64,000 nucleotides of DNA. Source: Iodobacter sp025352645 (GTDB taxonomy: Bacteria; Pseudomonadota; Gammaproteobacteria; Burkholderiales; Chitinibacteraceae). The notes under the pieces are model-generated. The model made no database searches. It was not told where the DNA came from and saw nothing but the letters and a program-made list of their open reading frames with translations. The position numbers and the translations under genes were made by a program. The stretch covers positions 1 through 64,000 of the forward strand of contig NZ_JAWQUO010000024.1 of assembly GCF_033446605.1 (NCBI RefSeq), read 5' to 3'. The stretch's first letter is position 1. Each line of letters starts with the position of its first letter. Shown piece by piece: positions 1 through 7,584 of this stretch.

Positions 1-2
1 GT

Positions 3-116
3 TTCAATCGTCGAGCAGACCTGTGCGCTCTGATTCCTCGATTACTCAAAGCCGTGATGCAGGCTAAACCTTGTCCAAGAGGGGTATTTCAAGCCTCAAT
101 TGAGCAAGAGACATAA
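3..116 (+). CDS. IS1595-like (ISXO2-type) transposase, C-terminal end only
   Basis: The window opens inside a reading frame that runs 37 codons to a TAA at 114-116. The peptide begins FNRR and continues with IPRLL and a KPCPRG segment, which resembles the C-terminal tail of IS1595/ISXO2-like DDE transposases, where a YRFNRR motif is followed by a leucine-rich helix. The family call rests on this short tail plus context. The stop codon lies inside a 23-bp sequence (99-121) that also forms the termini of a MITE at 52394-52564 with an 8-bp target duplication, the size known for IS1595. The catalytic part of the gene lies outside the window, so it is unknown whether the gene is intact. Confidence 0.6.
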   Translation, partial: FNRRADLCALIPRLLKAVMQAKPCPRGVFQASIEQET

Positions 117-121
117 TCAGG
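99..121 (+). repeat. Terminal inverted repeat of the IS element at the window start
   Basis: This 23-bp sequence (core TTGAGCAAGAGACATAATCA at 101-119) is identical to the right terminus of the MITE at 52394-52564. It overlaps the transposase stop codon and is followed by AT-rich DNA, as expected for an insertion sequence boundary. The 8 bases after it (122-129) would be the target duplication. Its partner copy lies outside the window, so this cannot be tested here. Confidence 0.65.
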
Positions 122-414
122 TCAATTTATTTTTTGTTTTCATTAACAACCTCTAGTTTATAAGCATATGATTGATTAAGTAAAATTATTATACAATGCA
201 GGTACTTACATTATTTGTAATTAACAACAAATTCAATGTAAAATTAATTACTGTTGTATATTATCAATATAAGAATTAAATAATTAAGTAATAATAAAGA
301 TCCAAAAATATTAAAAATATACACTCGCTAAGAAAAAAAATAAGCGAATAACACTAGGGTCTGTTGACGTTTTAAACTATTTTTGAATCTAAATCTGATC
401 AAGTACAAAGCATC
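122..414. other. AT-rich non-coding spacer
   Basis: The stretch between the IS end and the GlxA-type gene is far richer in A and T than the rest of the window and has no open frame of note. It must contain the promoter of the downstream regulator, but no clear promoter elements or Shine-Dalgarno sequence could be singled out. Confidence 0.6.
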
Positions 415-1353
415 ATGCACCGCACCCCCATCTTTTTTGTCCTCACTCCGCATTTTTTACTGCTTGATTACGCAGGGCCAGCCGAGGCGTTTCGGATTGC
501 CGCAGGGCTGGGTGCGCCGTTTGATTTACACACCATCTCCCCCACAGCCACCCTGATTAGCTCATTGGGCTTAGAGATCAGCAATTTAGCGCCCCTACCG
601 CAAGAACTGCCTAGTGGGGCCTTGGTGATTTTGTGCGGGGTGATGAAATCCAGCGATAACTACCAGCTACCCGAAGCACAAGCGGTTGTGGATTGGCTAC
701 ACAGTATGCAGCGCCCAGATTTACAAGTGGCTTGCATCTGCTCTGCCGCACAATTAGCGGCTCGCGCTGGCCTGCTTGATGGCAGGCGCTGCACCACGCA
801 TCACACTTTAATTGAGCGTTTACGCCAACAAGCGCCTAAAGCCCGTGTTGAAGACGATAAAATTTTTATCCAAGATGGCCCCATCTATAGCAGCGCAGGC
901 ATTACCGCTGGTATTGATTTGGCGCTGTTTCTGATTGAGCAATTGGCCAGCGCATCGATTGCACAAGAAGTGGCAAGGCATATGGTGATTTACCTGCGCC
1001 GTAATGGCCAAGAAGCGCAATTATCCCCTTGGCTAGCACACCGCAGCCATCTGCACCCCAGTATTCACCGCGTGCAAGACGCCATTAGCCATGCCCCAGA
1101 AAAACACTGGTCGGTGGCCGATCTAGCCGCCATCGCACTGATGAGCGAGCGCAACCTAAGCCGCTTATTTCGCCAGCACGCAGGCCTTGGCATGGTGGAA
1201 TACCAGCAAAGCCTGCGCATCGCTCATGCAAAAAAACTACTAGAAAATCCCAGCCATAGCCTAGAGAAAATTGCCGAATTAGCGGGGTTTAATTCAATCA
1301 GAGATTTCCGCCGCGTATGGGCGAAGTTTGAAGTAGGTTTGCCGAGGCGATAA
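415..1353 (+). CDS. GlxA-family transcriptional regulator (DJ-1/PfpI domain plus AraC HTH)
   Basis: This 312-residue protein has the two-domain layout of GlxA/FtrA-type regulators. Residues 1-185 form a DJ-1/PfpI-like domain with the family signature CICSAAQLAARAGLLDGR around residues 105-125. Residues 230-310 form an AraC/XylS double helix-turn-helix (SVADLAAIALMSERNLSRLF, then KIAELAGFNSIRDFRRVW). Such proteins act as cytoplasmic activators of catabolic or stress genes, with the N-terminal domain sensing a small molecule. No target gene is obvious: the gene stands alone, with the next genes on the opposite strand. The start is the first ATG of the frame and has no strong ribosome site. A GCACGGCATGCCGTGC palindrome follows the stop. 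Confidence 0.85.
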   Translation: MHRTPIFFVLTPHFLLLDYAGPAEAFRIAAGLGAPFDLHTISPTATLISSLGLEISNLAPLPQELPSGALVILCGVMKSSDNYQLPEAQAVVDWLHSMQRPDLQVACICSAAQLAARAGLLDGRRCTTHHTLIERLRQQAPKARVEDDKIFIQDGPIYSSAGITAGIDLALFLIEQLASASIAQEVARHMVIYLRRNGQEAQLSPWLAHRSHLHPSIHRVQDAISHAPEKHWSVADLAAIALMSERNLSRLFRQHAGLGMVEYQQSLRIAHAKKLLENPSHSLEKIAELAGFNSIRDFRRVWAKFEVGLPRR

Positions 1354-1360
1354 ATAAATA

Positions 1361-1387
1361 ACAGGGCACGGCATGCCGTGCCCCTAC
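1361..1387. repeat. Dispersed palindrome, family A
   Basis: A perfect 20-bp palindrome GGGCACGGCATGCCGTGCCC occupies 1364-1383, followed by CTACAG. It lies just after the GlxA-type gene. At least seven copies of this family occur in the window (near 1364, 2460, 12556, 26497, 39570, 39764 and 39804), all at gene ends or in spacers. Confidence 0.8.
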
Positions 1388-1455
1388 AGATTTAACATGC
1401 GCCTTGTCTTATTTGGTCAATAGGATTTTTAAGCTGCCCCCATTCAATAGAATGG

Positions 1456-2412
1456 CTAAAATTCAGGCGTTGGGTTTTTACCGCTCATTAAATGATATTT
1501 ACCCTCACGATAGCGAAATAGCTGCTGCTGCTTAATGGTGGATAAAATAGAATCTACTATAAATGTAGAATCCTTAGCTCCATCTTCTGCCGCTATTTCT
1601 TCTGTATTAGTCCGCTCTTCAACAAAACCCGAAAAGCTAATCAGCAAATCACCTGGTTTGGGGCCGTTAATTTTAATATGCCAATCACTTTTCACATCAA
1701 CACAATCAAACCCAGAATACGATTCTACTGGGTAACGTGTTTGAATTAGCTTCTTAGGAGCTTGCTTAAAAACCTGATCACAATCTTCATGCGCCCCCAG
1801 CGTATCCGCAGCAATACGAATGGACTGAGGCAGTATACTTAGCACTTTTGAACTACCTAACTCATAAAGCGATAAATCAGTAAAGCATGCACCCTGATAG
1901 CAATTTGCAGACTCAATCCCTAAAGCAAATTTATTGCTACTGAGTTTTACTATTTTGGTTTTACCAACTTGCCCCATCGCCCCTATCCAATCGACCTGAG
2001 TTTGCTTCCCATCTGCATACCAGCGGCCGTCTACCTGTTTAAACCAAAACGCACTGATCAGCCCAGCTGACTGATGAAATGATACAGAATCCCCTTGCTT
2101 ATCAACGGGTGACGCAGACGTCATTAACACCACTCGATTTGCATCCAAGCGTACCAGCTGCTCAGCCACTATATTAAACAGGTAAGCTGAAGATTCATTA
2201 TTTTCTGAGGCTGCAATTAAGTAATCAGGAATTGCTCCTTCTTTCTCAGCAAGCTCTAAGGCCTGTATCTGCGATTTATTCTGTGTTTTCCAGTTTGGAA
2301 AAATCAACTGCATCAATAAGCCCCGCTCTAGCTTTTCGCTTGAAGGCGCATTTTTAGAGCAAGAAACTAAACAACCTAATATCAAAAAAAATATAATCTC
2401 TCTGAACAACAA
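1456..2412 (-). CDS. Putative lipoprotein of unknown function
   Basis: The 318-residue product starts with a hydrophobic segment ending in a lipobox (LVSC, Cys about residue 18) followed by a polar SKNAPSSEK stretch, so it is probably a lipid-anchored envelope protein. The rest is a soluble domain I cannot assign to a family. The start is a TTG at 2412: an AGGAG sequence (complement of 2419-2423) sits six bases upstream, and no ATG fits the signal peptide better. The gene lies 72 bases after a DUF3667 membrane-protein gene on the same strand, with a palindromic repeat between them, so co-transcription is likely. Confidence 0.6.
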   Translation of the reverse strand: MLFREIIFFLILGCLVSCSKNAPSSEKLERGLLMQLIFPNWKTQNKSQIQALELAEKEGAIPDYLIAASENNESSAYLFNIVAEQLVRLDANRVVLMTSASPVDKQGDSVSFHQSAGLISAFWFKQVDGRWYADGKQTQVDWIGAMGQVGKTKIVKLSSNKFALGIESANCYQGACFTDLSLYELGSSKVLSILPQSIRIAADTLGAHEDCDQVFKQAPKKLIQTRYPVESYSGFDCVDVKSDWHIKINGPKPGDLLISFSGFVEERTNTEEIAAEDGAKDSTFIVDSILSTIKQQQLFRYREGKYHLMSGKNPTPEF

Positions 2413-2456
2413 AACACGCTCCTAAGCTAAAATTAATGACACGAACAAAGCCAATC

Positions 2457-2482
2457 AGAGCACGGCATACCGTGCACCTACA
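2457..2482. repeat. Dispersed palindrome, family A (diverged copy)
   Basis: GCACGGCATACCGTGC at 2460-2475, followed by ACCTACAG, is a diverged copy of the GGGCACGGCATGCCGTGCCC family. It fills the short spacer between the DUF3667 gene and the lipoprotein gene and could form a hairpin in their shared transcript. Confidence 0.7.
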
Positions 2483-2484
2483 GT

Positions 2485-3576
2485 TTATTTTAAACCTATA
2501 GAAACCACAAAAAGTAAAAACAAAATAAAGACCATATTTGATACGCCAAGCAAAGCGCCTGTGCGCCATAGTGCAGATCCTACGCTGAGTTTATATGTGC
2601 CGCGTAATTGTTGAAACATATGAACAGGAGGAATAAATATAAACAATGTCCACGCCTGCCAACTGAAATTAAAATAGCCGATTACAGATAGCAATGAAAA
2701 TAACAAACACATAAACGACATGGAATAAAGAGAAAAAACAGCATGATCGTACATTGCAACTTCTTTTCTCCAAAAAAACATCAACCACAAAAACGGCAAT
2801 GATATCGGTAGCAAAATAAATGCATATTTATAGGTTGTATTTTTAATTTTATATAAAGAAAGCTCAGGGTTATCCAATGCATGCCGTATGGCGGTATCAA
2901 TATACTGATACCCAGTGTCTACTTTATCATTACTGATTTCTATATTATGGCTCGTTTTATGCTCATTTTTTTTATCAGCAACAACTGAGCCGTGTTCTTC
3001 ATCAAATTTGGCCAGTGCCGTTTTAGCCACTCTATATTCTATAATTGCTTCATTTAAATCAATTTTATCAATTTCACCATCTGGCGTTTTCTTTAATTCA
3101 TCTTGTACTTTATTCAACGCAATCGTGGTTTCATCCAGCTCTTTAACTAATTGGGCGCGCGTATGCGGCTTTATCGCCATTGCTTCGGAAAGCTCGACAC
3201 TGGAATGCGCACCTGTGATAGAAAAAACAAAAAACATAAAGAAAATCATAAATAAAAATAAGGCCAGCGGTGATAAATATCGCATGCGCTGGCCATCAAT
3301 ATAGCTACGGGTCAGCTCTCCAGGTCTGGCAACTAAAGCAGGCAAAGTGCGCCAGCCCTTGGCATCAAAATGCCAAACACCGTGTAAGACTTCTTCCACT
3401 AAATGCAAAAGCGAGTGGTGAATATGGCCAGACTGGCCACAGCTATGACAAAACTTACCTTGCAGTGGCGTCGCACAATTAGCGCAGTGATGCGCTGTAT
3501 GCTGATTTGCTGCACTGCCAGCTTCAATTTCATGCGCAATCAAGCCTGCCGTCACCACAGCCCCTATTTCTTCCAT
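2485..3576 (-). CDS. DUF3667-type membrane protein with N-terminal zinc ribbon
   Basis: This 363-residue protein begins with a zinc-ribbon-like segment (CANCATPLQGKFCHSCGQ, residues about 32-49; two CxxC pairs) and the conserved stretch EVLHGVWHFDAKGWRTLPAL followed by LSPLALFLFMIFF, which are hallmarks of DUF3667 proteins. A charged helical region without membrane segments follows (about 130-230), and then three to four hydrophobic helices to the C-terminus. It is an inner-membrane protein of unknown role. The lipoprotein gene lies directly downstream on the same strand and may belong to the same unit. Confidence 0.75.
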   Translation of the reverse strand: MEEIGAVVTAGLIAHEIEAGSAANQHTAHHCANCATPLQGKFCHSCGQSGHIHHSLLHLVEEVLHGVWHFDAKGWRTLPALVARPGELTRSYIDGQRMRYLSPLALFLFMIFFMFFVFSITGAHSSVELSEAMAIKPHTRAQLVKELDETTIALNKVQDELKKTPDGEIDKIDLNEAIIEYRVAKTALAKFDEEHGSVVADKKNEHKTSHNIEISNDKVDTGYQYIDTAIRHALDNPELSLYKIKNTTYKYAFILLPISLPFLWLMFFWRKEVAMYDHAVFSLYSMSFMCLLFSLLSVIGYFNFSWQAWTLFIFIPPVHMFQQLRGTYKLSVGSALWRTGALLGVSNMVFILFLLFVVSIGLK

Positions 3577-3691
3577 ACCGCCCCCGCGTAAGTGCTATGT
3601 TTGTTTTTGTCAGCAAAAACTAAGCATAACAAAAATTACAAGGCCCGAATATGTTGAAGTCATATAGTGTGGCAATTAGGAGGCGCTCAGT

Positions 3692-3850
3692 TTAATCTGC
3701 CTCCTCCCTCTTCGCTAATTGGCAGGAATTAAAGCCAGTAATTTTATACAGCGGGCAAAAACGCAATAAGCCCATTGCTAAAGGCACGACTCCAATAAAA
3801 CCCCAAACACCCACCTTTTCCCTTAGGCCGCCTCTTTCAAGGCCAACCAT
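3692..3850 (-). CDS. Small DUF2892/YgaP-like membrane protein, probably N-terminally truncated
   Basis: A 52-codon frame on the minus strand starts with an ATG inside the 3' end of the exonuclease gene and overlaps it by 28 bases. Residues 13-43 read VGVWGFIGVVPLAMGLLRFCPLYKITGFNSC, shown in two parts: VGVWGFIGVVPLAMG and LLRFCPLYKITGFNSC. This closely matches the second membrane helix and the FCPLY...NTC end of DUF2892 proteins. The first helix and the usual N-terminal NVG..DR motif are missing and replaced by codons shared with the exonuclease gene. It may be the remnant of a longer gene whose 5' half was lost, or a short functional version. Confidence 0.45.
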   Translation of the reverse strand: MVGLERGGLREKVGVWGFIGVVPLAMGLLRFCPLYKITGFNSCQLAKREEAD

Positions 3851-4404
3851 TTGCGATACACCAATAACGCAACCTGAGCATCATCAGCGGCATATTTCAT
3901 TTGCCGCTCGTTTAAGGGTGAGGCGGCCCAGTTAGAAGTACTCACTTTTTTGGATTTTTGTAAGCGCATGCCAAAAAATTGGGCTACCGCCGTCTTGGCC
4001 CCTAAATCCCCCGCGCCTTTTTCACGCATGGCTCTGGATAAATCTAAAACATGCTTGGGCGTAATCCCCAGCTTGGTATGTAAGCGTTTGTGATCATCGC
4101 TTAAGCCAAATCCCACTTTTAAAATCTGCGCAGATTCCAGCAAAGCCTTCACTACCGTAGTGGTTTGGCTGGCAGGCAAGATGGGGAATAAAAAGACTTG
4201 GGTATCGCTGGCCAGTTGAATAAGGTGTGGGCCATTGGATTGTTGGCCTTTAAAAAAAACAGGCTTGGATTCGGTATCAAAGCCCAGCACATCGGCGTTT
4301 TGCAAAGCCGCCAAAGCCTGCTCTGCATCTTGCAGAGATAGCACCAGATGCACATGGCTAAGCGAAATACCGGGATAGGGAGGAAGGACAATGTCTGGGT
4401 TCAT
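3823..4404 (-). CDS. DEDD-family 3'-5' exonuclease domain protein
   Basis: The 193-residue protein is a single RNase D-like exonuclease domain. The first motif is DTES in LGFDTESKPVF (about residue 45). The middle motif lies in LKVGFGLSDDHKRL, and YAADDAQVALLVYRKW carries the Tyr and Asp of motif III, which makes it DEDDy type. It lacks the HRDC domains of full RNase D (about 370 residues), so it matches the short 3'-5' exonuclease proteins. The substrate is unknown. A TTG at 4410 is also possible, but the ATG two codons in (4404) is the more conventional start. Its 3' end overlaps a small DUF2892-like frame. Confidence 0.75.
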   Translation of the reverse strand: MNPDIVLPPYPGISLSHVHLVLSLQDAEQALAALQNADVLGFDTESKPVFFKGQQSNGPHLIQLASDTQVFLFPILPASQTTTVVKALLESAQILKVGFGLSDDHKRLHTKLGITPKHVLDLSRAMREKGAGDLGAKTAVAQFFGMRLQKSKKVSTSNWAASPLNERQMKYAADDAQVALLVYRKWLALKEAA

Positions 4405-4662
4405 GGGCAATTAGCTAAAGGCTGAGGATTTATGAAAAACATAGTGACTTTCTAAACGAGTCTATCGAGAGAAAAAACCAGATCGCATTCAACTATAACT
4501 GAATGCCAACAAACTAAGCATGCTGTAAATCAGCATCCGCTCAAAACTAATCACCCGTTTAAAAAATAATAGCCTTTTTTAAAAGCCATTTCTTTCAAAA
4601 CAATGGCACGTTTACCAGCTACAAACAATAAAACTGACTACTCATGTAACAAAGGAGAGGCT

Positions 4663-5883
4663 ATGTTTGATATTGTGATTATTGGCGGTGGTGCGGCAGG
4701 CTTAGGCGTGGCGCAAGCAATTAATAAGCGGCAGAAAGGGTTGAAAATTGCGATTGTGGAGCCTGCGATACAGCACTTTTATCAGCCAGCGTGGACCCTA
4801 GTAGCCGCAGGGGAGCTTAATATTAAGCAAACCGTTCAGCCCATGAGTAAGGTCATGCCAAGCTTTGTAGAATGGATTCAATCAGCGGCAAAGATATTTT
4901 ATCCAGATAAAAACAGTATCACGCTAGAGAATCTAGACATCTTGCAATACCGCGCTTTAATTGTATGCCCCGGCTTATGCTTAAACTGGTCGGCAATTGA
5001 AGGCTTAGAAGAAACGCTGGGCAAAAACGGAGTCACTTCTAATTATCGCAGCGATTTATCCCCCTATACATGGCAATTAGTGCAGCAATTAAAAAGCGGA
5101 GTCGCTTTATTTACCCAACCTGCAATGCCAATTAAATGTGCTGGCGCGCCACAGAAAGCGGTTTATTTATCTTGCTCACACTGGGAAAAAAATAAAAAAC
5201 TCCATAATATTAAGGTGCAGTTTCATAATGCAGGTACAGCGCTGTTTGGAGTGGCCTATTTTATTCCCATCCTTAAGCAATACATGGATCGCTACCGTTT
5301 TAATTTAAATTTTTCTAGCAATTTAATAAAAGTAGATGGCACAAATAAAATAGCGACTTTTGCCCATGCCCACCCAGATGGCAGCATTGTTTCTAGCGAA
5401 ATAGCCTTCGATATGCTGCATATTGTACCGCCACAATGCCCCCACCCTTTTATTGCGAACAGCCCACTGGCCAATGCAGCAGGCTGGGTAGATATAGATC
5501 CTTATTCTTTACAACATATGCGCTATGCAAATGTATTTTCATTAGGAGATGCCGCGTCTAGCCCCAATGCCAAAACAGCCGCAGCCATTCGCAAACAAGC
5601 CCCAGTTGTTGCCATTAATATCCTTAGTTATTTATCTGGGCTAAGCAATAAAGCTATTTATAATGGTTATGGTGGCTGCCCGCTTACGGTAGAAAATGGC
5701 AAAATTGTACTGGCAGAGTTTGCCTATAACGGCGTGCTTGATCCTACATTTAAATTTTTGGCCCCACATATTCCAAGAAGATTTAATTGGTTTATCAAAC
5801 GCCATCTCTTAGCCATTGTGTATTGGCATGGATTATTGCGCGGCAGAGAATGGCTGATTAAAACAAAAACAATAAATGATTAA
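4663..5883 (+). CDS. sqr: Sulfide:quinone oxidoreductase, FAD-dependent
   Basis: This 406-residue flavoprotein begins with the FAD-binding dinucleotide motif VIIGGGAAGLG and has the SQR-typical YQPAWTLVAAGE (about residues 45-56). The two redox-active cysteines of the family fit Cys159 (IKCAGAPQKA) and Cys339 (GYGGCPLTVENG). No equivalent of the third cysteine of type I enzymes is evident, so it resembles type II SQR, which oxidises sulfide at the membrane and passes electrons to quinone. The ATG at 4663 was chosen because AAAGGAGAGG lies just before it; an upstream ATG at 4603 lacks a ribosome site and would precede the FAD motif with 20 extra residues. No persulfide dioxygenase or rhodanese gene is adjacent. 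Confidence 0.85.
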   Translation: MFDIVIIGGGAAGLGVAQAINKRQKGLKIAIVEPAIQHFYQPAWTLVAAGELNIKQTVQPMSKVMPSFVEWIQSAAKIFYPDKNSITLENLDILQYRALIVCPGLCLNWSAIEGLEETLGKNGVTSNYRSDLSPYTWQLVQQLKSGVALFTQPAMPIKCAGAPQKAVYLSCSHWEKNKKLHNIKVQFHNAGTALFGVAYFIPILKQYMDRYRFNLNFSSNLIKVDGTNKIATFAHAHPDGSIVSSEIAFDMLHIVPPQCPHPFIANSPLANAAGWVDIDPYSLQHMRYANVFSLGDAASSPNAKTAAAIRKQAPVVAINILSYLSGLSNKAIYNGYGGCPLTVENGKIVLAEFAYNGVLDPTFKFLAPHIPRRFNWFIKRHLLAIVYWHGLLRGREWLIKTKTIND

Positions 5884-6242
5884 ACGCTGGCAAGGGTTTT
5901 AGTATCATAAATTTGCTTTAGGGAGGGGATTAAAGCAACTCATCGATGCATCATGATAAAAAGCAGAGGGAGATTATCTCTGTTTAATCCGTTTTCTTCG
6001 TGCATTTAGTGTTTTTCATGGACAAATAGTCTTGGTGGATAACATCCGTTATTAAGCTAAGTGCATTGCTCATGATGTCTATTTGGCTTTGCTGGAGCTG
6101 GCAATAAGCGGCTCCCCGCAAAACAGATAGCAAACAATCACAGCGACATGATCGGCTGGCTCTCTGCATAAATTTGATCGTGTTACCCCCAACAAGCACG
6201 CTAAACTAGCATCTGCCTCTTCACCCCTACCTGAAAGACGAT
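5884..6242. other. Spacer between sqr and ohrR with a doubtful short frame
   Basis: This 359-bp stretch carries no gene I can recognise. A minus-strand frame at 5984-6199 (GTG start, 71 codons, four cysteines near its middle) has no ribosome site and no family resemblance, so it is left uncalled. The part near 6200-6242 must include the ohrR promoter and leader. Confidence 0.4.
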
Positions 6243-6686
6243 ATGGAATCTGATTTAGACTTACTCAGCCTTGATAAACAACTTTGTTTTTCTTTGTACT
6301 CTGCCTCGCTGGCAATGACTAAGGCTTATAAGCCGCTGCTAGAGAAAATTGGCCTCACGTATCCACAGTATCTGGTTATGCTAGTGCTATGGCAGCACGA
6401 CAATATTTTAGTTAAAGACATCGGTGAGGCGCTTTTTCTAGATTCAGGTACGTTAACGCCGCTGCTTAAGCGTATGGAAAGCGCCGCATTACTCACTCGC
6501 CAGCGCGACAAAACAGACGAGCGCCAAGTGCGTATCACCCTCACCGCGGATGGTAAGGCGCTTAAAGAAGCAGCACAAATGATTCCTGTGCAGCTTTTAT
6601 GCGCCAGCGGGCAAAGCACAGAAACGCTGATGCAGCTACGCAGCCAGCTAAGCCAAATTCGTGATGATTTAAATACACAGCGCTAG
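6243..6686 (+). CDS. ohrR: OhrR, MarR-family organic peroxide sensor and repressor
   Basis: This 147-residue winged-helix protein has the OhrR hallmark QLCFSLYSAS near the N-terminus. Cys15 corresponds to the peroxide-sensing cysteine, whose oxidation releases the repressor from DNA. The recognition helix region is DIGEALFLDSGTLTPLLKRME and the wing is TDERQVRITLT, both standard for this group. It faces ohr, its classical target, on the same strand 164 bases downstream. The spacer between them carries two overlapping OhrR-type operators (6754-6787). Self-regulation cannot be judged from the sequence upstream of this gene. Confidence 0.93.
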   Translation: MESDLDLLSLDKQLCFSLYSASLAMTKAYKPLLEKIGLTYPQYLVMLVLWQHDNILVKDIGEALFLDSGTLTPLLKRMESAALLTRQRDKTDERQVRITLTADGKALKEAAQMIPVQLLCASGQSTETLMQLRSQLSQIRDDLNTQR

Positions 6687-6753
6687 AAGGCGTATTTCTG
6701 CTGGCTTTTTCAGCCATTTATCCCCCTGCTCATCGCCTTGTCGCCGCCTTTTT

Positions 6754-6787
6754 TACACAATTAAGTTGTGTACAATTAAATTGTGTA
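6754..6787 (+). promoter_or_regulatory. Tandem OhrR operators in the ohr promoter
   Basis: Two AT-rich dyads overlap. TACACAA-N5-TTGTGTA at 6754-6772 is a perfect inverted repeat, and TACAATTAAATTGTGTA at 6771-6787 is nearly so; they share the bases TA. The second is very close to the published OhrR box of Bacillus and Xanthomonas. The pair ends about 64 bases before the ohr start, a position suited to blocking ohr transcription. Confidence 0.85.
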
Positions 6788-6850
6788 ATATAGTTAATTC
6801 ATCGACCTGACAGGGCCGTTACTTTCTAACTAAAATCCAAGGTGCTTTAC

Positions 6851-7270
6851 ATGCAAATTCTTTACACAGCAAACGCAACTGTAACCGGTGGCCGTGATGG
6901 CCGTGCTACTTCTGATGATCAACAACTCGACCTGCAATTAAGCACGCCTAAAGCACTTGGCGGTGCAGGCGGCGCAGGTACTAATCCAGAGCAACTCTTT
7001 GCGGCGGGTTATTCGGCCTGTTTTATTGGCGCAATGAAATTTGTAGCTGCGGCTGAAAAAATCACTCTGGCTAAAGATGTGTCAGTGAATGGCTTGGTAG
7101 GAATCGGCCCCAATGGCCAAGGCGGCTTTGGCATTGCGGTAGCGCTCAATATTTCCCTACCTGGCATGGATCGGGCCGCAGCAGAAGCGCTGGTTAGCAA
7201 AGCCCACGAAGTGTGCCCTTACTCCAACGCCACCCGTGGCAATGTTGAAGTCACACTCACAATTATTTAA
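6851..7270 (+). CDS. ohr: Ohr, organic hydroperoxide reductase
   Basis: This 139-residue OsmC/Ohr-family thiol peroxidase reduces organic hydroperoxides in the cytoplasm, using dihydrolipoamide as electron donor in the known family members. The catalytic cysteines are Cys57 in GYSACFIGA and Cys122 in VCPYSNATRG. The conserved Arg18 and Glu47 that position them are present. The ATG at 6851 is preferred to the GTG at 6842, because AAGG lies at a suitable distance and family members start with MQILYTA-like residues. It is controlled by the OhrR operators just upstream, and a strong hairpin terminator follows at 7441-7468. Confidence 0.95.
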   Translation: MQILYTANATVTGGRDGRATSDDQQLDLQLSTPKALGGAGGAGTNPEQLFAAGYSACFIGAMKFVAAAEKITLAKDVSVNGLVGIGPNGQGGFGIAVALNISLPGMDRAAAEALVSKAHEVCPYSNATRGNVEVTLTII

Positions 7271-7440
7271 ACGAGTGGTGACTATTAATAAGCTGTAGTT
7301 AATCTGCGGCTTGCTAATTAAAATTAGCATTCATTAAAGTTTTGACTACAGCATCTATTAATAAAAATCCATTTTCTATACGGCACAGCTGTTTAGATAT
7401 AAGTACTAAAACTTATAATCCAATGTGAATCAGGTATTGC

Positions 7441-7468
7441 AAAAAAAGTCGCTATAGCGGCTTTTTTT
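7441..7468. terminator. Rho-independent terminator, usable in both directions
   Basis: AAAAAAAGTCGCTATAGCGG followed by CTTTTTTT forms a GC-containing stem with A-tract and T-tract arms. It lies 170 bases after ohr and before the solute-binding protein gene. The rest of the 7271-7584 spacer shows no gene. Confidence 0.75.
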
Positions 7469-7584
7469 ACGTTACTTATTTAAACAAGCAGTACGCCACA
7501 AAAAAGCGAAGATAACTTGTAATAAAGGGGGTCTCACAGGATACTTTAGTCATGTTACATTTATTGATATAAAACGCCGGATTG

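Noticed and set aside
5984..6199. Minus-strand 71-codon frame with several cysteines
   Set aside because: GTG start, no ribosome site, no family resemblance, and it lies in a spacer that must hold the ohrR promoter.
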